A stretch of 64,000 nt of DNA from Polytrichum commune (GCA_950295325.1 OX485803.1:55877554-55941553); one strand, 5' to 3'; positions 1 to 12,937 are shown, counted from the first letter of the stretch. Notes: a model not told the origin generated them from the letters alone. Translations and numbers: made by a program.

Positions 1-724
1 GAAGATATTTTTGAGCATACTAATGCCAAGTGTCATTTGTGTACACTCTAGTCAACTTGTAGACCATTGTGTAACATAGGCATGCACCTCATACACATTG
101 TTGACCACACTCTTGCCAAGATATTAGTAAGCGCACTTGAACACCAAGTGTTATGAGGGGACACTAATGATGAATTTGTTGATCATCAATGTAACGGTCT
201 AGCATATGCCTCAAATATAGGGTAAGTGACACTATTAGGCATGTGACACTCAACACAACGAACGGTGTAATATGGTTTTCACTTGATTGGTGAAATGTAT
301 TATAGCAACTTATGAATTTAGCATAATAGACCCCAAAGCACATAGAGATGAGTTAAGGTATGAAATGGTTGCTTTCTTCAAGTAGCTCACTTCTCATAGG
401 ATACGAAACATACGATTAGTACAAGATGGTTAGCAAATTCAAATTGAGGTCGTAGCCACTTTCATCATAAAAGTTGGAGCTCGTATGATTACCTTGTTCA
501 TTATCAAAGTGAAGATAGTTGTGCTCACTAATTGGTCATATAAGTCCCCCCCACCACACAATCAACTCTTCTTTTTAACACATGTCTTTTCCATTCTTAA
601 AGCAACACTAAACCACATACCACTCCAATATTGTTTTCCTAGCAAGAAACATGTATAAAGGGGGTAAACAACCAAAAAACTACAAGTAAGGGTGTTCCAT
701 GGTGTAATTGTATGTACTAGGGCT
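1..724. other. Intergenic DNA with a dispersed repeat
   Basis: I see no gene here. Bases about 425-535 hold a diverged copy of a repeat also found at about 53293-53407, 53440-53556 (inverted), 60735-60800 (inverted) and 61585-61680. Its recognisable core is GGTTAGCAAATT followed by GTAGCCACTTTC and GGAGCTCGTATGA. The rest is anonymous AT-rich sequence. Confidence 0.5.
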
Positions 725-1150
725 CAGGGAGAACCGGCGCTTAGTTGCAGATGAACCGGTTGAGTTTGAGAAATAACTAGTTGAGGTCCGAGACGACCCT
801 AAACTACCGGATGATGGTGGAGAGATACCCAAATCTCAAGGATGAGGTTGGCGGTTCGATTCTAGGCTATGAAATCTCCTCTCTACTTGACGGAAAACTT
901 GTCAGGTGGTCAACCGCCTCCTGTACTTTGGTGCTTACCTATCGGCCTTCTGTCTCCAAAAAGAAAAAAAAACCCACCAATTGAAGTTTGAAACTTTGAA
1001 AAATTTACCGATCATTATAGAATGATCTATAAAAATATACCTCAAATGAATAAAGCAAAACCGGAAGATGTCAACATGTAACCGGTTGGGTTTAGAATCA
1101 CTAGCTAGGATCTTGACCAACTACATATGCCCAAGAACTTCCCAGGCACT
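725..1150 (+). mobile_element. MITE of the GATCGGGGAGA family, interrupted by a SINE
   Basis: This is a diverged member of the MITE seen intact at 3205-3423 and 17366-17583. The shared core includes ACCGGTTGAGTTTGAGAAATAA on the left, a TTTACCGATCATT block, and AACCGGAAGATGTCAACATGTAA. It is about 200 bp longer than the other copies because a SINE (795-980) sits inside it. The right end is degraded, ending near TATGCCCAAGAACTTCCCAG. Confidence 0.6.
795..980 (+). mobile_element. tRNA-derived SINE nested in a MITE
   Basis: The insertion is about 186 bp. It carries a Pol III box A-like motif TGGTGGAGAGA (815-825) and a box B-like motif GGTTCGATTCT (853-863), with starts 38 bp apart, the usual tRNA/SINE spacing. 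It ends in an A-rich tail (about 959-972). It is flanked by 14-bp direct repeats at 781-794 and 981-994 that differ at four positions, all transitions, as expected of an old target-site duplication. Comparison with uninterrupted MITE copies shows where the insertion begins and ends. The tRNA part is too degraded to name a parent tRNA. Confidence 0.6.
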
Positions 1151-3204
1151 TGTATGCGCAGGAACATCCTTGTTGGCCATAGCCTTGTTAGTAAGTGAAG
1201 TTGTGGGTCCATGAATTTGACCGAACCACGAAACAGGAAACAAACAAAGCCTCAACGTGGCTGTCAGCCTCACACATTGATGGATGGACATTCCCAGGCA
1301 CACAAGCACCAAATATTTGACAAGTGTTAGGCTCAGGAACGCTATAGAGTGGACCATTCCCAGCCGCTAAAAAATACAGCATCTGCCCACAAATCTTCCA
1401 CCAACAAGGTAGCTAGATAATACGGAAAACAGTGACAATAAGCTGATTCAACCGTAAAGAGTGGCTTGAAATTTGAGGGAGTAGAGGAAATCGTACTGCG
1501 GAATGCAAATTGTTTCATAATTTTATTTCATGTGAATGACTAGTTACATTGTCCCAAAAAAGGCAAGTAAATCAAATCCCCTGCTTGTATCGTAGACATG
1601 CTACTGACCGTGCATATTTGGCTTTCAAATGGTTTTCCACAAGGTGGGTTAAACCTTTTTTAAACTTTTTTTAAAATTTGTAATTAGTAAATGAGATGAG
1701 AGTATTGTGGTAAAATGAAATGACAATTGTATTTGAAAAGTTGTAACCTTTCTACAATCAAGTTCACAACTATATGCATCAATGTGTGATCAATGTGCCA
1801 TTCACTAACCATGCATGTTAGGTTTCACTAAAGGAGCTACAAATGTTGCCCTCTTCTTTGTAGGCATAGGAAATTGATGAGGTTTTGATATTGTCCTTTT
1901 GATTTGTGTAGCCATTTTCTTCTCAAGTTGTTGTTGAATTTTTGCTTCTTTTTTGGCCTTGGCAAGGTATGCTCTTTTCATCTTCATCAAATTGCTACAT
2001 CTACACCTTGCTATGTGATTTGACTGAAGGAAACTCCATGATGAGTGTGAGTTGACAGTGATGTTTTAGATCATTGGCGCGGTCATGATTGAGTTTGAGA
2101 GACATCGGACGGTTGAGATTGCATGTGATATAATTTTACGGCCGAGATTAAAAGTACACGGTAAGTGGCATGGTGGAGTATCGTGACATGCACGGTAAGT
2201 GGTGCTGCACGGTCAGTAGCATGTCTACAATATAGTAGAGTCTCCCTTACTTGAGCATCAAGATACCCTACTCTGCATACGAACACATATAAATCAGTTA
2301 ACAATATGACACCCAGAAGTGATTGCAATTGGTTGTGAGAGACAACACATATTCACCAATCCCTGCATGCCACCTATCATTACATCCTTTTGGGACCACC
2401 ACTTTTACAACTAACCATTTTGGGTCCACACAAAGAGTCGTTCTACCCCTAGTCTAGTGCACCATAGTGGCCTATCACCGCTTTCGGTTTCCCCTACCTT
2501 ATCACCCATTTCCTAGATCTGGCAGCATGGAGCTTACCAACCTACCCACCCGCTACCAGGGCGGGCGGGCGGGCGGTAGGTAGGTACCTCCTCAGCGTCC
2601 TCAAACGTTGGGAGAACAAGGTTGTACGTCTGCCGTACGACACCGCCTCATTCGTACCTGGCCCCTACTACCTACCCCAGGTGGACCTACACACCTACAC
2701 ACCTACCTACCTGCCTGCCTTAACTTCCTCATCCACTTTCGGATGGATGCGTGCCTGCCGACCCCCCTTCGAGCGGACGACATTCATCCCAGATGCGGTC
2801 CTGATCCTACGTAGCATTTCTAAAAGGAGGAAGCTCACTTGCTGCTTAGTGCCGCTTCATGTGGCGAGTGGTTCTGGGTCCCACAATGTGATACTTTACC
2901 GAGAATGGGCCCCACTCTGATATTTGTGGTGGACCCACGGTGTGACACTATCTCTTGGTGGTGGGTCCCACTGTGTGGAACTAAATATTAATAATAGGCC
3001 CCATCATGTGCCTACTACAGTAACCTGTGGGTCTTTTTTTTTTTTTGGGGGGGGGGGGATGTGTGTTTTGTTTAATGCGGATTATTCACCCGCCACCAGT
3101 TGCTTCTAAGCATGGAAGTTTTTCGCAAACTTCAATGCATGACCCATGTTGGTTGAGGTCGTCGAATTTGGCTCCGGGAAGACCCGAGGCTTGTGGGAAG
3201 CAAT
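1151..3204. other. Intergenic DNA with simple-sequence tracts
   Basis: No convincing gene. Bases 2560-2590 hold GGGC repeats running into GGTAGG repeats. Bases 2665-2725 hold CCTACC/CCTGCC repeats that are partly complementary to them, so the two could pair. A T-run followed by a G-run lies at about 3032-3058. Short open frames here have no recognisable motif. Confidence 0.5.
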
Positions 3205-3423
3205 GATCGGGGAGAACCGGTAGTTGGTTACAAATGAACCGGTTGAGTTTGAGAAATAACCGGTTGAAGTTCAAGACTGCAGGAAAATTACTGATCATTT
3301 TAGAGGAATTTATAGAATGTATCCCAAATTTAATAAAGGAAAACCGGAGGATGTCAACATGTAACCGGTTGGACTTGCCAACACTAGGATCTCAACCGAT
3401 TATGCCCAAACAATCTCCCGATC
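3205..3423 (+). mobile_element. MITE, GATCGGGGAGA family, intact copy
   Basis: This 219-bp element starts GATCGGGGAGA and ends TCTCCCGATC, giving short terminal inverted repeats. Inside are ACCGGTT-rich blocks also seen at 725-1150 and 17366-17917 and, reversed, at 53213-53290. It has no coding capacity. The superfamily is not clear from the ends. Confidence 0.7.
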
Positions 3424-3633
3424 ACTGGTGGGAAGGGAAATGGAAATGGCCACTGCTGTGTCTCTCTATTGTTTATCAGATTTTCAAGAGAGCCGAAATG
3501 GTGATAATCATTGGAGTGATGGAGCCACGTATGGATGATGTTTCATGTTTTCGTCGAGATGATATTTCTCATTCTTTGGCTGTAGTAGACATCTTATTTA
3601 GTGTGGCATAAAATTGGTGTGATAAGTTAGTTA

Positions 3634-4154
3634 TGCCCCCTTCCCACCTGACTTTACCAAATAATCAAAGTATTTCTTAAAAACCGGGTAAAGCTCCCTC
3701 GGTTATAGTGGAGGCATCCGGCTATCCCAATGCACCTACAAGAATTTGCTCCAAAGATTTTTAAGTGGGTTTTAGTTAAGCAACTTTCACACATGCTCAT
3801 TGTTTTATCTACCAAGCAATGAATGTTGGGTAGTTCTTGTCCCATCCCCAAATGCCTTACTGCTCACTTATCTTATCATCGGTTTTTGTTAATGGAGCTC
3901 CTCATGCCCTCATAGCTAAGACTAAAAAGCAACCAATCACAAGGGCGGGAGGCGACGCTTTTAAAGGTCCTATATTCTTGCCTCATGTTTAGGTACCAAT
4001 GGGAGGGTCGGTGCTTGAGGCTTAAAACCTTCACTTTTAAGCCATGCCACATCATTTGCCAACTAGGCTCAACACTAGATTATGTCGATGGTGTGAAGGC
4101 CGGGTTTTTACAACCAACTTTTAGTCTTAGCTAAAGTCAGGTGGGAAGGGGGCA
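3634..4154. mobile_element. PIF/Harbinger-like MITE with perfect 23-bp TIRs
   Basis: The element begins TGCCCCCTTCCCACCTGACT and ends with the exact inverse complement; the match covers 23 bp. It is flanked by TTA on both sides (3631-3633 and 4155-4157), the 3-bp target duplication typical of PIF/Harbinger transposons and Tourist-type MITEs. It is 521 bp and non-coding. The perfect ends suggest a fairly recent insertion. Confidence 0.8.
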
Positions 4155-4157
4155 TTA

Positions 4158-5883
4158 GAACGGTCGTCGTGATTTCTCATGTAACACAAGCAAGTGTCAT
4201 GTGACACCCTCTCTAGTTGCCACCCAATGATTGTAAGACAATCAATGTGGATCAATGATGAATAACGTGGGCCACACAAAATAAGATGTTTAGGGTAGTG
4301 GTCCCATATTGTTTTGTGTACGTTGTACATATGGTTAAGTGCGGCGTTTGAAACGAATGTGCCACGCTAATTGGGGTGGCCTCTAGGACTTGTTGTATAG
4401 TAGCTTATATTCCATGCCAAGTTCTTTGATTGCCACCGAGTGATTGCAAGATCATTTGTGTGGTAGATGATGCAACATATTGTGAGCCCCACGTAGGCAC
4501 ATGTATAGTGTAAGTGTATCTATTACACATCACTTCAATGGGATTTTCAGTGTTGAAGGGGTTGAAATCATGATATTTTAACCCTTAACTTCACAAGAGG
4601 CCATTGTTCGGCTTATGAATGACTCTTGAAGGTATAGATTTGGGTAGATATATTGAATAAGCAAAGGCTCGTGCATTCCTATTGAAATGAGTCAAGTGCC
4701 TATGGACATTGTAAATCCTTCAGAATTTGGACATTGTACTTTTCTCTTTCATTTGATAGTGAACAACTCTCAATTGTTTTCACGCTAAGACAAGCTAGTA
4801 CACTGAAAACGCCATTTAGTGTGGGTCAGCTAAAACACGTATATTCATGTATTGAGGGATTAATTGGACAACTGATACGCACTTGTAAACAACTTGTGTG
4901 GCACCCACACAATTTCTACTACAAAATTAGAGTGGTCCACACTAAATATGATAATTGTTGGACTCTTATTTTTTTCATGAAAGCACACAATGCTACACAT
5001 AACATATCGTATAGAAACCGAGTCATACGCCATCTCCCAAAAAACACACCGAGAATATATACATACTATATGGTGGGTCAAGTCATGTATGTTTACATCA
5101 ACCTTTGGATCAAGTACATTTAAGGCTGGCTCAACCGTTGATATAATGTCGCATGACACTTCTAATAATTTGATAACTACTCTAAGCATTTACACTTGTA
5201 GACCTTACAATGAAGCGTTCAAGTGATGCATAACATGCTTTGTCAGATTGTTTGTAATTTATTGGGTGTTGAACACATGAACCTCTACACTACTAGAAGA
5301 AACCTCGATTTTTGCAAATGTTTGGTACGATGCGTCCATTTATTTGGTATAAATAAACCTATTTGATTGCCAACCAGAGACCTTTTCAAGTCACATTTCA
5401 TTGGACAAGTTCAAGCCCTGGCTCAAAAGTTGATTTACTTGTACTAGACTTGCCAAATGGGAGTATCACATTAGAGGACTCATTATAACAGACAGTTTCA
5501 AAAGCAACGTTTCCTCTACTGTCGAATCATGGTGGTGATCTAATTTCAATCTAGAATTTGTTGGGAAGGCTTTCAGAACTTATGTGCCACTAAGATGGGA
5601 TAAGTTGCATTGTCATGAAGGTACAAAATTCTTGAAACTTATTTTAAAATATAGTGAATATTCCCTACGTTCATTGCACTCTTGCAGTGGCTCCCATACT
5701 GGCCTATGTAGAGTATTTAGTCGCTAAACTGACAACACAGCTCTACAATGAAGTTAGGCACAATTATTCTGATTAGTGGCCACACTTCTACCGAGGAGGT
5801 TGCGTAATGGAGGTGCCTATTTGCAGTGGTTTATCAGAAATTTCACAAGTTTTTAGTTGACATTGCCATTGCATAATTTTTTG
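4158..5883. other. Intergenic DNA
   Basis: No gene that I can support. A CACTA-type start (CACTACTAGAAGAAACC) lies at about 5288, but I found no matching inverted end. Short exon-like stretches with GT/AG neighbours at about 5570-5620 do not add up to a recognisable protein. Confidence 0.35.
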
Positions 5884-6127
5884 GGAGAGAGGGAATTAGC
5901 GTATACAAGCGTACCTCTCATCCATTCAACATAAAAACATGACCCTATAGGTTTCTGGCCGTTTCATCTCAAATGACTTGAGACTACCGGTAGACTAAGT
6001 CGGGGTCTTTAGAGCTAATTCTGGTGTCAAATGAACCAAAAATAGGAACCTCCGGGCCGCATACTATTCTAGGGCTTTTATGTTAGATGAATGAGAGGTA
6101 CACTTGTATGCAATAATTCCCTCTCTC
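5884..6127. mobile_element. Foldback MITE with about 50-bp inverted ends
   Basis: Bases 5884-5935 (starting GGGAGAGAGGGAATTA) are the inverse complement, with a few mismatches, of 6075-6127. The arms enclose about 140 bp of non-coding sequence. One more arm of the same family lies at about 7399-7455, without an obvious partner. Confidence 0.65.
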
Positions 6128-6211
6128 CAGTTTTTTCCTGAATCTCTGCAGTAACATAAACTGCAGATACACGTAAGAAAAGAAGCCTTGATTTCTAGAT
6201 CTTCCATGCAA

Positions 6212-6951
6212 TTTAATTCACCTCCCTGTGTCATTAGCAAATTAATAATTTCTGTCATTGATGGGGCTGTAAAATGGCCCGTTGTTTTCAACAATCACTT
6301 GAACCGCTCGAAATCGCATGATAACTAAACTTCTATCTTCTACAGGTGAAGCAAATTGAGCCACCAAGATCTGTACGTGGAAGTCAGATGAAGATCCGAG
6401 TTATTTCCACCGCTTGTAAGTAGTGGACATGTTCAGAGCATGTCAACGTCGGTTTTATTGGTATTCCTAAGAATGAGATCTGGTGTGTATTCTAAACAGA
6501 AAAAGGGATCATCTTCTGGAGGCATAGTAATTACAACATATATGTGTTATGTACCTCTGTTTTTATTACCTAAAATGTAAGTTTAATTCACCTCTCTGTG
6601 TCATTAGCAAATCAATAATTTCTGTCATTGACGGGGCTGTAAAATGGCCCATTGTTTTCAACAATCATTTGAACCGCTTGAAATCGCATGATTACTAAAC
6701 TTCTATCTTCTACAGGTGAAGCAAAGTGAGCCACCGAGATCTGTACGTGGAAGTCAGATGAAGATCCGAGTTATTTCCACCGCTTGTAAGTAGTGGAAAT
6801 GTTCAGAGCATGTCAACGTCGGTTTTATTGGTATTCCTGAGAATGAGATCTGGTGTGTATTCTAAACAGAAAAAGGCATCATCTTCTGGAGGCATGGTAA
6901 TTACAACATATGTGTGTTACGTACCTCTGTTTTTATTACCTAAAATGTAAG
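6212..6951 (+). repeat. 370-bp tandem duplication carrying an exon-like unit
   Basis: Two adjacent copies (6212-6581, 6582-6951) differ by only a few percent. Each contains a 70-bp stretch (6346-6415 and 6716-6785) preceded by a pyrimidine tract ending CTACAG and followed by GTAAGT, which is a good acceptor and a good donor. Read from the first base, both copies are open for 23 codons (VKQ-I/S-EPPRSVRG, then SQMKIRVISTA). This looks like a duplicated internal exon of an unrecognised or dead gene. I could not identify the protein or find convincing neighbouring exons. Confidence 0.5.
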
Positions 6952-9900
6952 TTTAGTTATATAATTTACTGTCGGTCAATCAATGCCAAAGTGGCTGTCT
7001 GAGACTGGATCTGTGAGTTTGGCACAAAGCCATGTAGAAGGATGTGAAGAAGTTCAAGAACTAGTGCTATGTCACAAAATTTAGAAACATAAAATGAATA
7101 TAAAATGACATCTGGCAGCACCGCGTCACATTATTTGGCACCCAATATAGGTGCCCATCACTCTGGTGTAGTAATCGTTTGAGAAGCTTCAACGTGGCAC
7201 AAGACATGAGCGACTTGATTGAAACAACTGAAAACATGGCAAGATTCAGATCTAGAATCACCACACGAATCGCATGCCGGTTCTTATCATTTGTTCTCGA
7301 TCACTAGATGGTTATATGACCTATGAAGCCACCTAAAAAATCACAAATCAATTACAGTGGTAGGTTTGCCAAATTTTAAATTATGTGAAACGGGTGTCTT
7401 GAGAGGAGAGAGGGAATTATCGAATACGAATGTACCCCTCATCCATCCAACTTAAGAAACTCGACCCAGTATAAGTTTGAGGCCAATTCATCGTATACAT
7501 TGTGGTGGTGAGCTCATAGATTATGATCCATGTCCATGGATTTCGAAGCCATCTCTTGGCCAATTAGAATGAGGGGGAAGACCACATCATCCGCATAGTG
7601 AGTAAGCCAAGTACAAAATTTCTCTGTACAACAAAGAATGTTGAATGGCAATGTACAGACTTATTGAAGGCTTCTTTACCTACCATGAGAACAATGATTT
7701 AGACCTAAGTTACTGTGGCCATTGCAAGGTGTTGGGAGTTGATAGTAAGAGCACCACAACTAATGACAAGTCACTTCAGATTCAGAAGGTCCGCACCCAA
7801 ATGGATGTCAAGCAATAATACGTGACGTTGCTGTGTAAAAGCTTAATCAAATCACATGATTTTCTGATCAAATCGTATGATTTCTCACAGACGTGGTCAG
7901 TTGATTGGCCATGAAGACTCGTAGCCTGTGTGTCAGCACACTATATTTTTGAAACCACTTCCACTTCCAGTGCAGTGTGGATAAAGTGACTTCTTCTTCT
8001 CATATCCTGCCTGACATTAGAAGAAAGTTCCGAGAGGAACATCCGCCTGCAAAAGTGTGCATGTACGAAAATTAGAACCGAGGTTTCTGCACTAGAAAGA
8101 AGCCAGGCTCAACCACCCAGGAGTCGCATCCACTCAAGAAGCATATAATAGTGTCTTCCTCACTGAATTTCTGCAGCGGGCCACTGCAATTTGTGACATT
8201 ATGTCCAGTAAAACATTCCACAGTGGTCATGTCCACATACATCAAACAAAACTTGAATAAGTGTGTTCCGGTTCATGCATTTAAGAATGTGAATGTCACC
8301 GCCAACTTTGGGCCAAACGTATGTGATGTGGAGCGGGATTTCACCTTGCACAACTTTTACAAAAATATGGTTTTACATAGATGTTTGGGGTTTTTTATTT
8401 TATTTCTATTTAAACTTTTTTGGGAGGCTCCCAAGCTCCCAAGTGGTAGAGGAATCCATTGACAAAGGTGCACACTCTCTTTGCCCCTCCCTCTTGCCCG
8501 ACTCGGTGGCCTCCGCCTTCCATGAGGTGCTGATGCACCCAATCTATAGAGAGAGTGGAACTTGGAGTTCATAGTCTTCCTCAAGGTCATTATCCCACGC
8601 CCTTTTGCGCGAGTTGTCAATCTATCTCTTGTCTGATTGTTGGGTTTGCCATTTCTTGCTGAAGGATCTTCCTCCTCCATCATATTTGTGAAGGTCAACT
8701 GCGAAGCTTGCAATGTTGATGCCGTTCCCTTCCTTTGCAACACATGGGGTGCAAACCCCAAGAGACTCTCCTCCATCGCGACGAGGAAATGGCAGGTCCG
8801 GCCACAACACAAACTTCATCAACTCCTCCAGATGATATGGAAAGTTCATTCGCCTACGATACATACAATTTGTCAATAAAAAAAAAAAGGCAACGTCGTC
8901 AATTAACTGGCAAGGACAATGTGGCCACGGCTGACTCTTGGTGGGCTTGGGCAATGACAAAAGATGCAATTCACTAAGACAACTGCCTATGACCTTCTAC
9001 TCTTGCACAACCGTTGCTCTTGCAATTCACATTGCGAATGCTGACATAATAGATGTTACACTCTCTGAATCAATTGGGCAAATTAAAGGGGTGGGACAGC
9101 TGTAGATGAACAACTATCCTAGAGCTAGTCATTGTATTCACGAGCCTACAGATGCAAGAAGGTGACTTTGCCTTGACACAACTTCGACTTTATAGGATGC
9201 AACCGTATGGGAATTCCAAGAGTTGCAATTTGATATATATATATTCCTCCCACCTTCTTCACAGTTCCTCTCAAGGTTTACAATTTTCTAACTTCTTTCA
9301 AACAATTTGAAGTGTTGCAATGAATGACTGCCAAAAATGTAGTTGAGATTGCATTCATGACTCGCCTCATTTGTGATGCCCATGTTGATTTCAATCAAAG
9401 GAGGTTGAGTTTCATGAGTGGAGGGAGAGCTTCCTGTAATGTGAGGCGGCAAATGTCACAACCTTTGCCACATGCAGATAAGAAAACTACGCCATCGAAT
9501 TATGTACAAACTTAGATATGGGCATCGTTGCCAAATTTGTTCTCAGAATGAGATCATGGTCAAAATGTTGGCACTTCAAGCGTGAGAGAGGTCCATTAGT
9601 AGTATATCATTATTAGAAATTTCCCAATTCCTTTGGCCATGCATATAAATTAGAAAGGTCATTGGTGTATTAGGTGACTGTACCTATGATTTTCTATGAC
9701 TTGGGTGCTATACCCAACATCAATCCTCAAAGATCACCACGGCAAGCATAATATGTATGTATTGATGTAAATTGTAGCCCCCCCCCAAAAAAAAAGATTG
9801 CAATCATAAGTATATGTTTTTCTAACTTGTTGGGTGATAGTATAGTCAAGCAAACATATTTAAACATGTTCAACTCATACAATTATGCAATACCTTCAAG

Positions 9901-10429
9901 GTAAGACAATTATATAAGGTGAGAACCACTTCAATTGTTCGCTACACTTAGGGCTTAGGGAATGATTGTCTCGATCTGTGGGCTTTGAAGGACAATATTT
10001 GCCAAAGATGGATCATAGTGACACCAAGGGTACAATACTATCCACTTAGGTACGTGAGAAGTACCAACATTCTAGGTGTCGAGGTCTTTGATTAGTTGAT
10101 AAACAAATTTGCACGAAGTAAGCCTAGGACAAGGAATCAAAGCCAACCAAGATGACCACCCCCTCCAAAATCTTTTAAGCATCCGGAGGGGAAGAGATTT
10201 GTGGGAGATTGCATGCGTAAGATCATACCGTTCTATGATTGGCTAAGGGTATCATCCATATAGTTCAAATCTAGCCCTTATATCTCATGATGACCCCAAG
10301 GTACGTCCTATGTGTCCCATGTCCTCATGTAGAATACCATGTATATTGCCCTCTCACGGTCATACTAGTAGCTTTTATTCATTAACTCAAGATGACCCTG
10401 ACTTTTTCTTTATGCCTTTCTTGCAATAA
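6952..10429. other. Intergenic DNA without a recognised gene
   Basis: Scattered open frames, for example 8151-8462 (103 codons), lack motifs I recognise. A foldback-MITE arm lies near 7399-7455. Purine runs and short homopolymers are present (8878-8888, 9780-9795). Confidence 0.4.
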
Positions 10430-11037
10430 GGGGGTGTTTACACCATGGACCATGAAGTCGTCCCAAGGCCCTATAAAATTTGTGATTGGTTGTTGAACTT
10501 GTTATAGGACCACTTCAGTTTACACTAAGGAAAAAATGTCAAAGTCATCATGGAGTTTGAGATCCCCAAAAGACATATTTTAAGGCCTATATTATCCAAT
10601 GACATGGTCTAACGGGTTTTGCAGAGGGAGAGGCAAAAGAGGTGCTCTAGTAGAAAAAAGGCAAGGGCCCATGGCATAGAAATGTTGTTAAACTATTTTT
10701 TAACAAATGTTTTTGGGGGGAAGAGAAGATGAAGACAAGAGAAGACAAGAGATTTTTTGTGTATATACTTTTTTATATATTTTTTGTGATTTATTTTCTT
10801 TTCGAAAGTGCTCTTTTTGGACATATATATAAAAAAAATCAACACATTCATTTTTTGGTACATGGTTATTCTTCTTGGTCCACATTCGGTTTACACCTAA
10901 TGAGAGGCCAAAAGCTTTGTAAATTGATTTTTTTTTTTAAAAAAAATTGAACCATGAAAGTTGAACTATCAAGTCAAACCATGGAAAAGGCCATCTTCCA
11001 TGGTCCAACTTCATGGTCCATCGTAAAATCTGGCCCC
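10430..11037. mobile_element. PIF/Harbinger-like MITE (diverged copy)
   Basis: The left end reads GGGGTGTTTACACCATGGACC after TAA. The right end carries the inverse, ACTTCATGGTCCATCGTAAA followed by ATCTGGCCCCAAG. It belongs to the family of the elements at 21444-22551 and 22928-23906 (GGGCCGGTTTACACT ends) and shares their internal blocks, including a GGCAAGGGCCCATGGCA segment. It has no coding capacity. Confidence 0.65.
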
Positions 11038-11204
11038 AAGATAAGTTTTAACCACCAGTAGAAAAGTACATGACAAAGAATGGATATACAGGCTTCACAA
11101 ACCTTTAGGGGTGGCGATATCTACTAATTGCATAAAATCAACTTCATATTGATGTCTCCAAATTCTAGAACTCTTGTGCCGGTTTCTAATTTGGCAAAAG
11201 ATGT

Positions 11205-11285
11205 GATAGATAATGCCCGAGAACGGGGAGCCCAAGGGGTAGACCTTTACTCATGCAACTCCATGGCTCTCGGGCATTATCGCAC
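11205..11285. repeat. Short inverted repeat
   Basis: ATAATGCCCGAGA (from about 11211) is repeated in inverse form as TCTCGGGCATTAT (ending about 11281), giving a potential hairpin with a 13-bp stem. It lies just left of the 11348-11937 MITE and may be the remnant of another element. Confidence 0.5.
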
Positions 11286-11347
11286 ATAAAACTCCAAGAG
11301 TTTTTTGGGTCATTAGATTGATATTGAACCCTATAATGCCCCCCTAA

Positions 11348-11937
11348 GGGCCACTTCACACATGAGCCAAGAGTCGTGACCTTGTAATGGTGAGGACCCT
11401 TGACTCTCATCCAAAGGCCGTACCATGGGTGTTGGGAAAGCCATTTTATGTAGTCTTGGGCCCTCAAGCATAGTGTGAAGTGAGAATGAACCATGTTGCG
11501 GGACCATTGCATATTTTGTTGGCGGAAAAAGAGGGGAGGATTTGGTTTAATATAATATGTCTCCAAGTTTATCAATTTAAGATAATTACTTGGTGGTGTT
11601 TGTCTGTCCTGGAATCTATCTTGGAATCTATTCTAGAATCTACCATGCAGTCTGTCCTGCTGGAAAAAATATTAAAAAAGTCATGGTCTCCCAGAATTTG
11701 CGTCAAGCCCACCTTTTGGAGGTGGGTTTGACGCAAATTCCGGTAGACCATGCACCCTTATCCACAACCAGCCATGTAGGACTCCATGTAGACTTTTCAT
11801 TCACGAACTTTTCTTTGGGCCTTTAGGCCTTCACCTCCTAGTGTGAAGTGAACTTGGACGGTCTCCGCCTTTTCGACCAATGAGAGCTCTTACATTGCCA
11901 TGGTCAAAGGCCTTCAGCCTTGTGTGTGAAGTGGCCC
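11348..11937. mobile_element. PIF/Harbinger-like MITE, GGGCCACTTCACACA ends
   Basis: The 590-bp element starts GGGCCACTTCACACA and ends TGTGTGAAGTGGCCC. TAA lies on both sides (11345-11347 and 11938-11940), consistent with a 3-bp target duplication. It is non-coding. A fragment with the same left end lies at about 17224-17360. Confidence 0.75.
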
Positions 11938-12937
11938 TAAATTTCATGGCGGGCTATTCGTTTTCAGGAAGAAACATGCCACGTGGCATCACGACATAGG
12001 TTCAGACCTACAGAATTCCTGTGGAATGAGAAATGAAGCTTAAGCTAATTACTTAGACATGAGGAAGTCTAAGTCCACACACTAAGAATTTCCAGCTTCT
12101 TCAATATAATGACCACTCTAGTATGGGTCTTGTCAAGGAGTGAATTAAAGAGCTGAATGAAGATTTCCATTATGATTTCATAGTACAATTATACTTGAGA
12201 GCATGTGCAGTTTCTTGAAAACGTCTCTCCTACTTCTCTAAGTAGTCACTTGGCATCATGATGATGGGTCACTGTTCCGTAATTTATCGTTATCCACATT
12301 GAGCGTCAAGTACTTAGGCGAGTGAATTAAACTCATATTCGTTGAATCTAAGGGTACATACATACTGGATTCTGAAAGAGAGGAAGTTTAACTCACATTC
12401 GCATGAATCCTCGTGGCTCTGGAAGAAAGGTTAGGTTACAGGTATGAAGGTCTTGAGTGAACTTGATTCAAGGGATCACATAAGTTAGTCCAGGATTCTG
12501 AAGGGAGATTTTATGTATGCACATTGTGGGGGGTTTTGGGTCGATGGATGTAGCTTCGGCGACTGCTGGAAATATCAGATTCAGCTTGGCGAAATTTACA
12601 TACTCCAGGCTTGCTTGTGAAAGAAGATTGTCTTGTGCACTTCATCCAAGGCATCACACTTCGTAATTTCGATGAATGTTAAAAGTTAAGCCTGATCATC
12701 CATGAACGCTGGGAAATAAATTCAGGTTTGTAAACTTCCGCATAACTTAGTCCAGGGTTCTCAAGGGAAATTTTGAATGTGTGCACGTGTGGGGTTTTAG
12801 GGTAACTCACATAACTCACTTTGAGAATTTCAGAATCTCCAGGCTTGTGAAAGAAAATTACCCGTGTGCGAATAATGTGAACATTATTAGGGTGAACTTC
12901 GGAAGTCTCAATTCATGCCATATCCACGGTTGAGGTA
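11938..12937. other. Region upstream of the + strand B3 gene
   Basis: No B3-coding exon could be read here, although the paralogue on the - strand has an additional B3 domain at the equivalent place. The open frame of the first exon extends upstream of 12938 to about 12875 without a stop, so the true exon boundary may lie slightly further left. Confidence 0.4.

Noticed and set aside
815-863. A functional tRNA gene.
   Set aside because: Boxes A and B are present, but no acceptor or anticodon stem can be folded, and the unit has an A tail and target duplications, so it is a SINE.
5288-5320. The 5' end of a CACTA transposon.
   Set aside because: CACTACTAGAAGAAACC fits such an end, but no inverted partner or transposase was found in the window.
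8151-8462. A B3 or other domain in a 103-codon frame.
   Set aside because: It has only a faint resemblance to the start of a B3 domain, no GW...GD core, and no splice context linking it to the gene at 12.9 kb.
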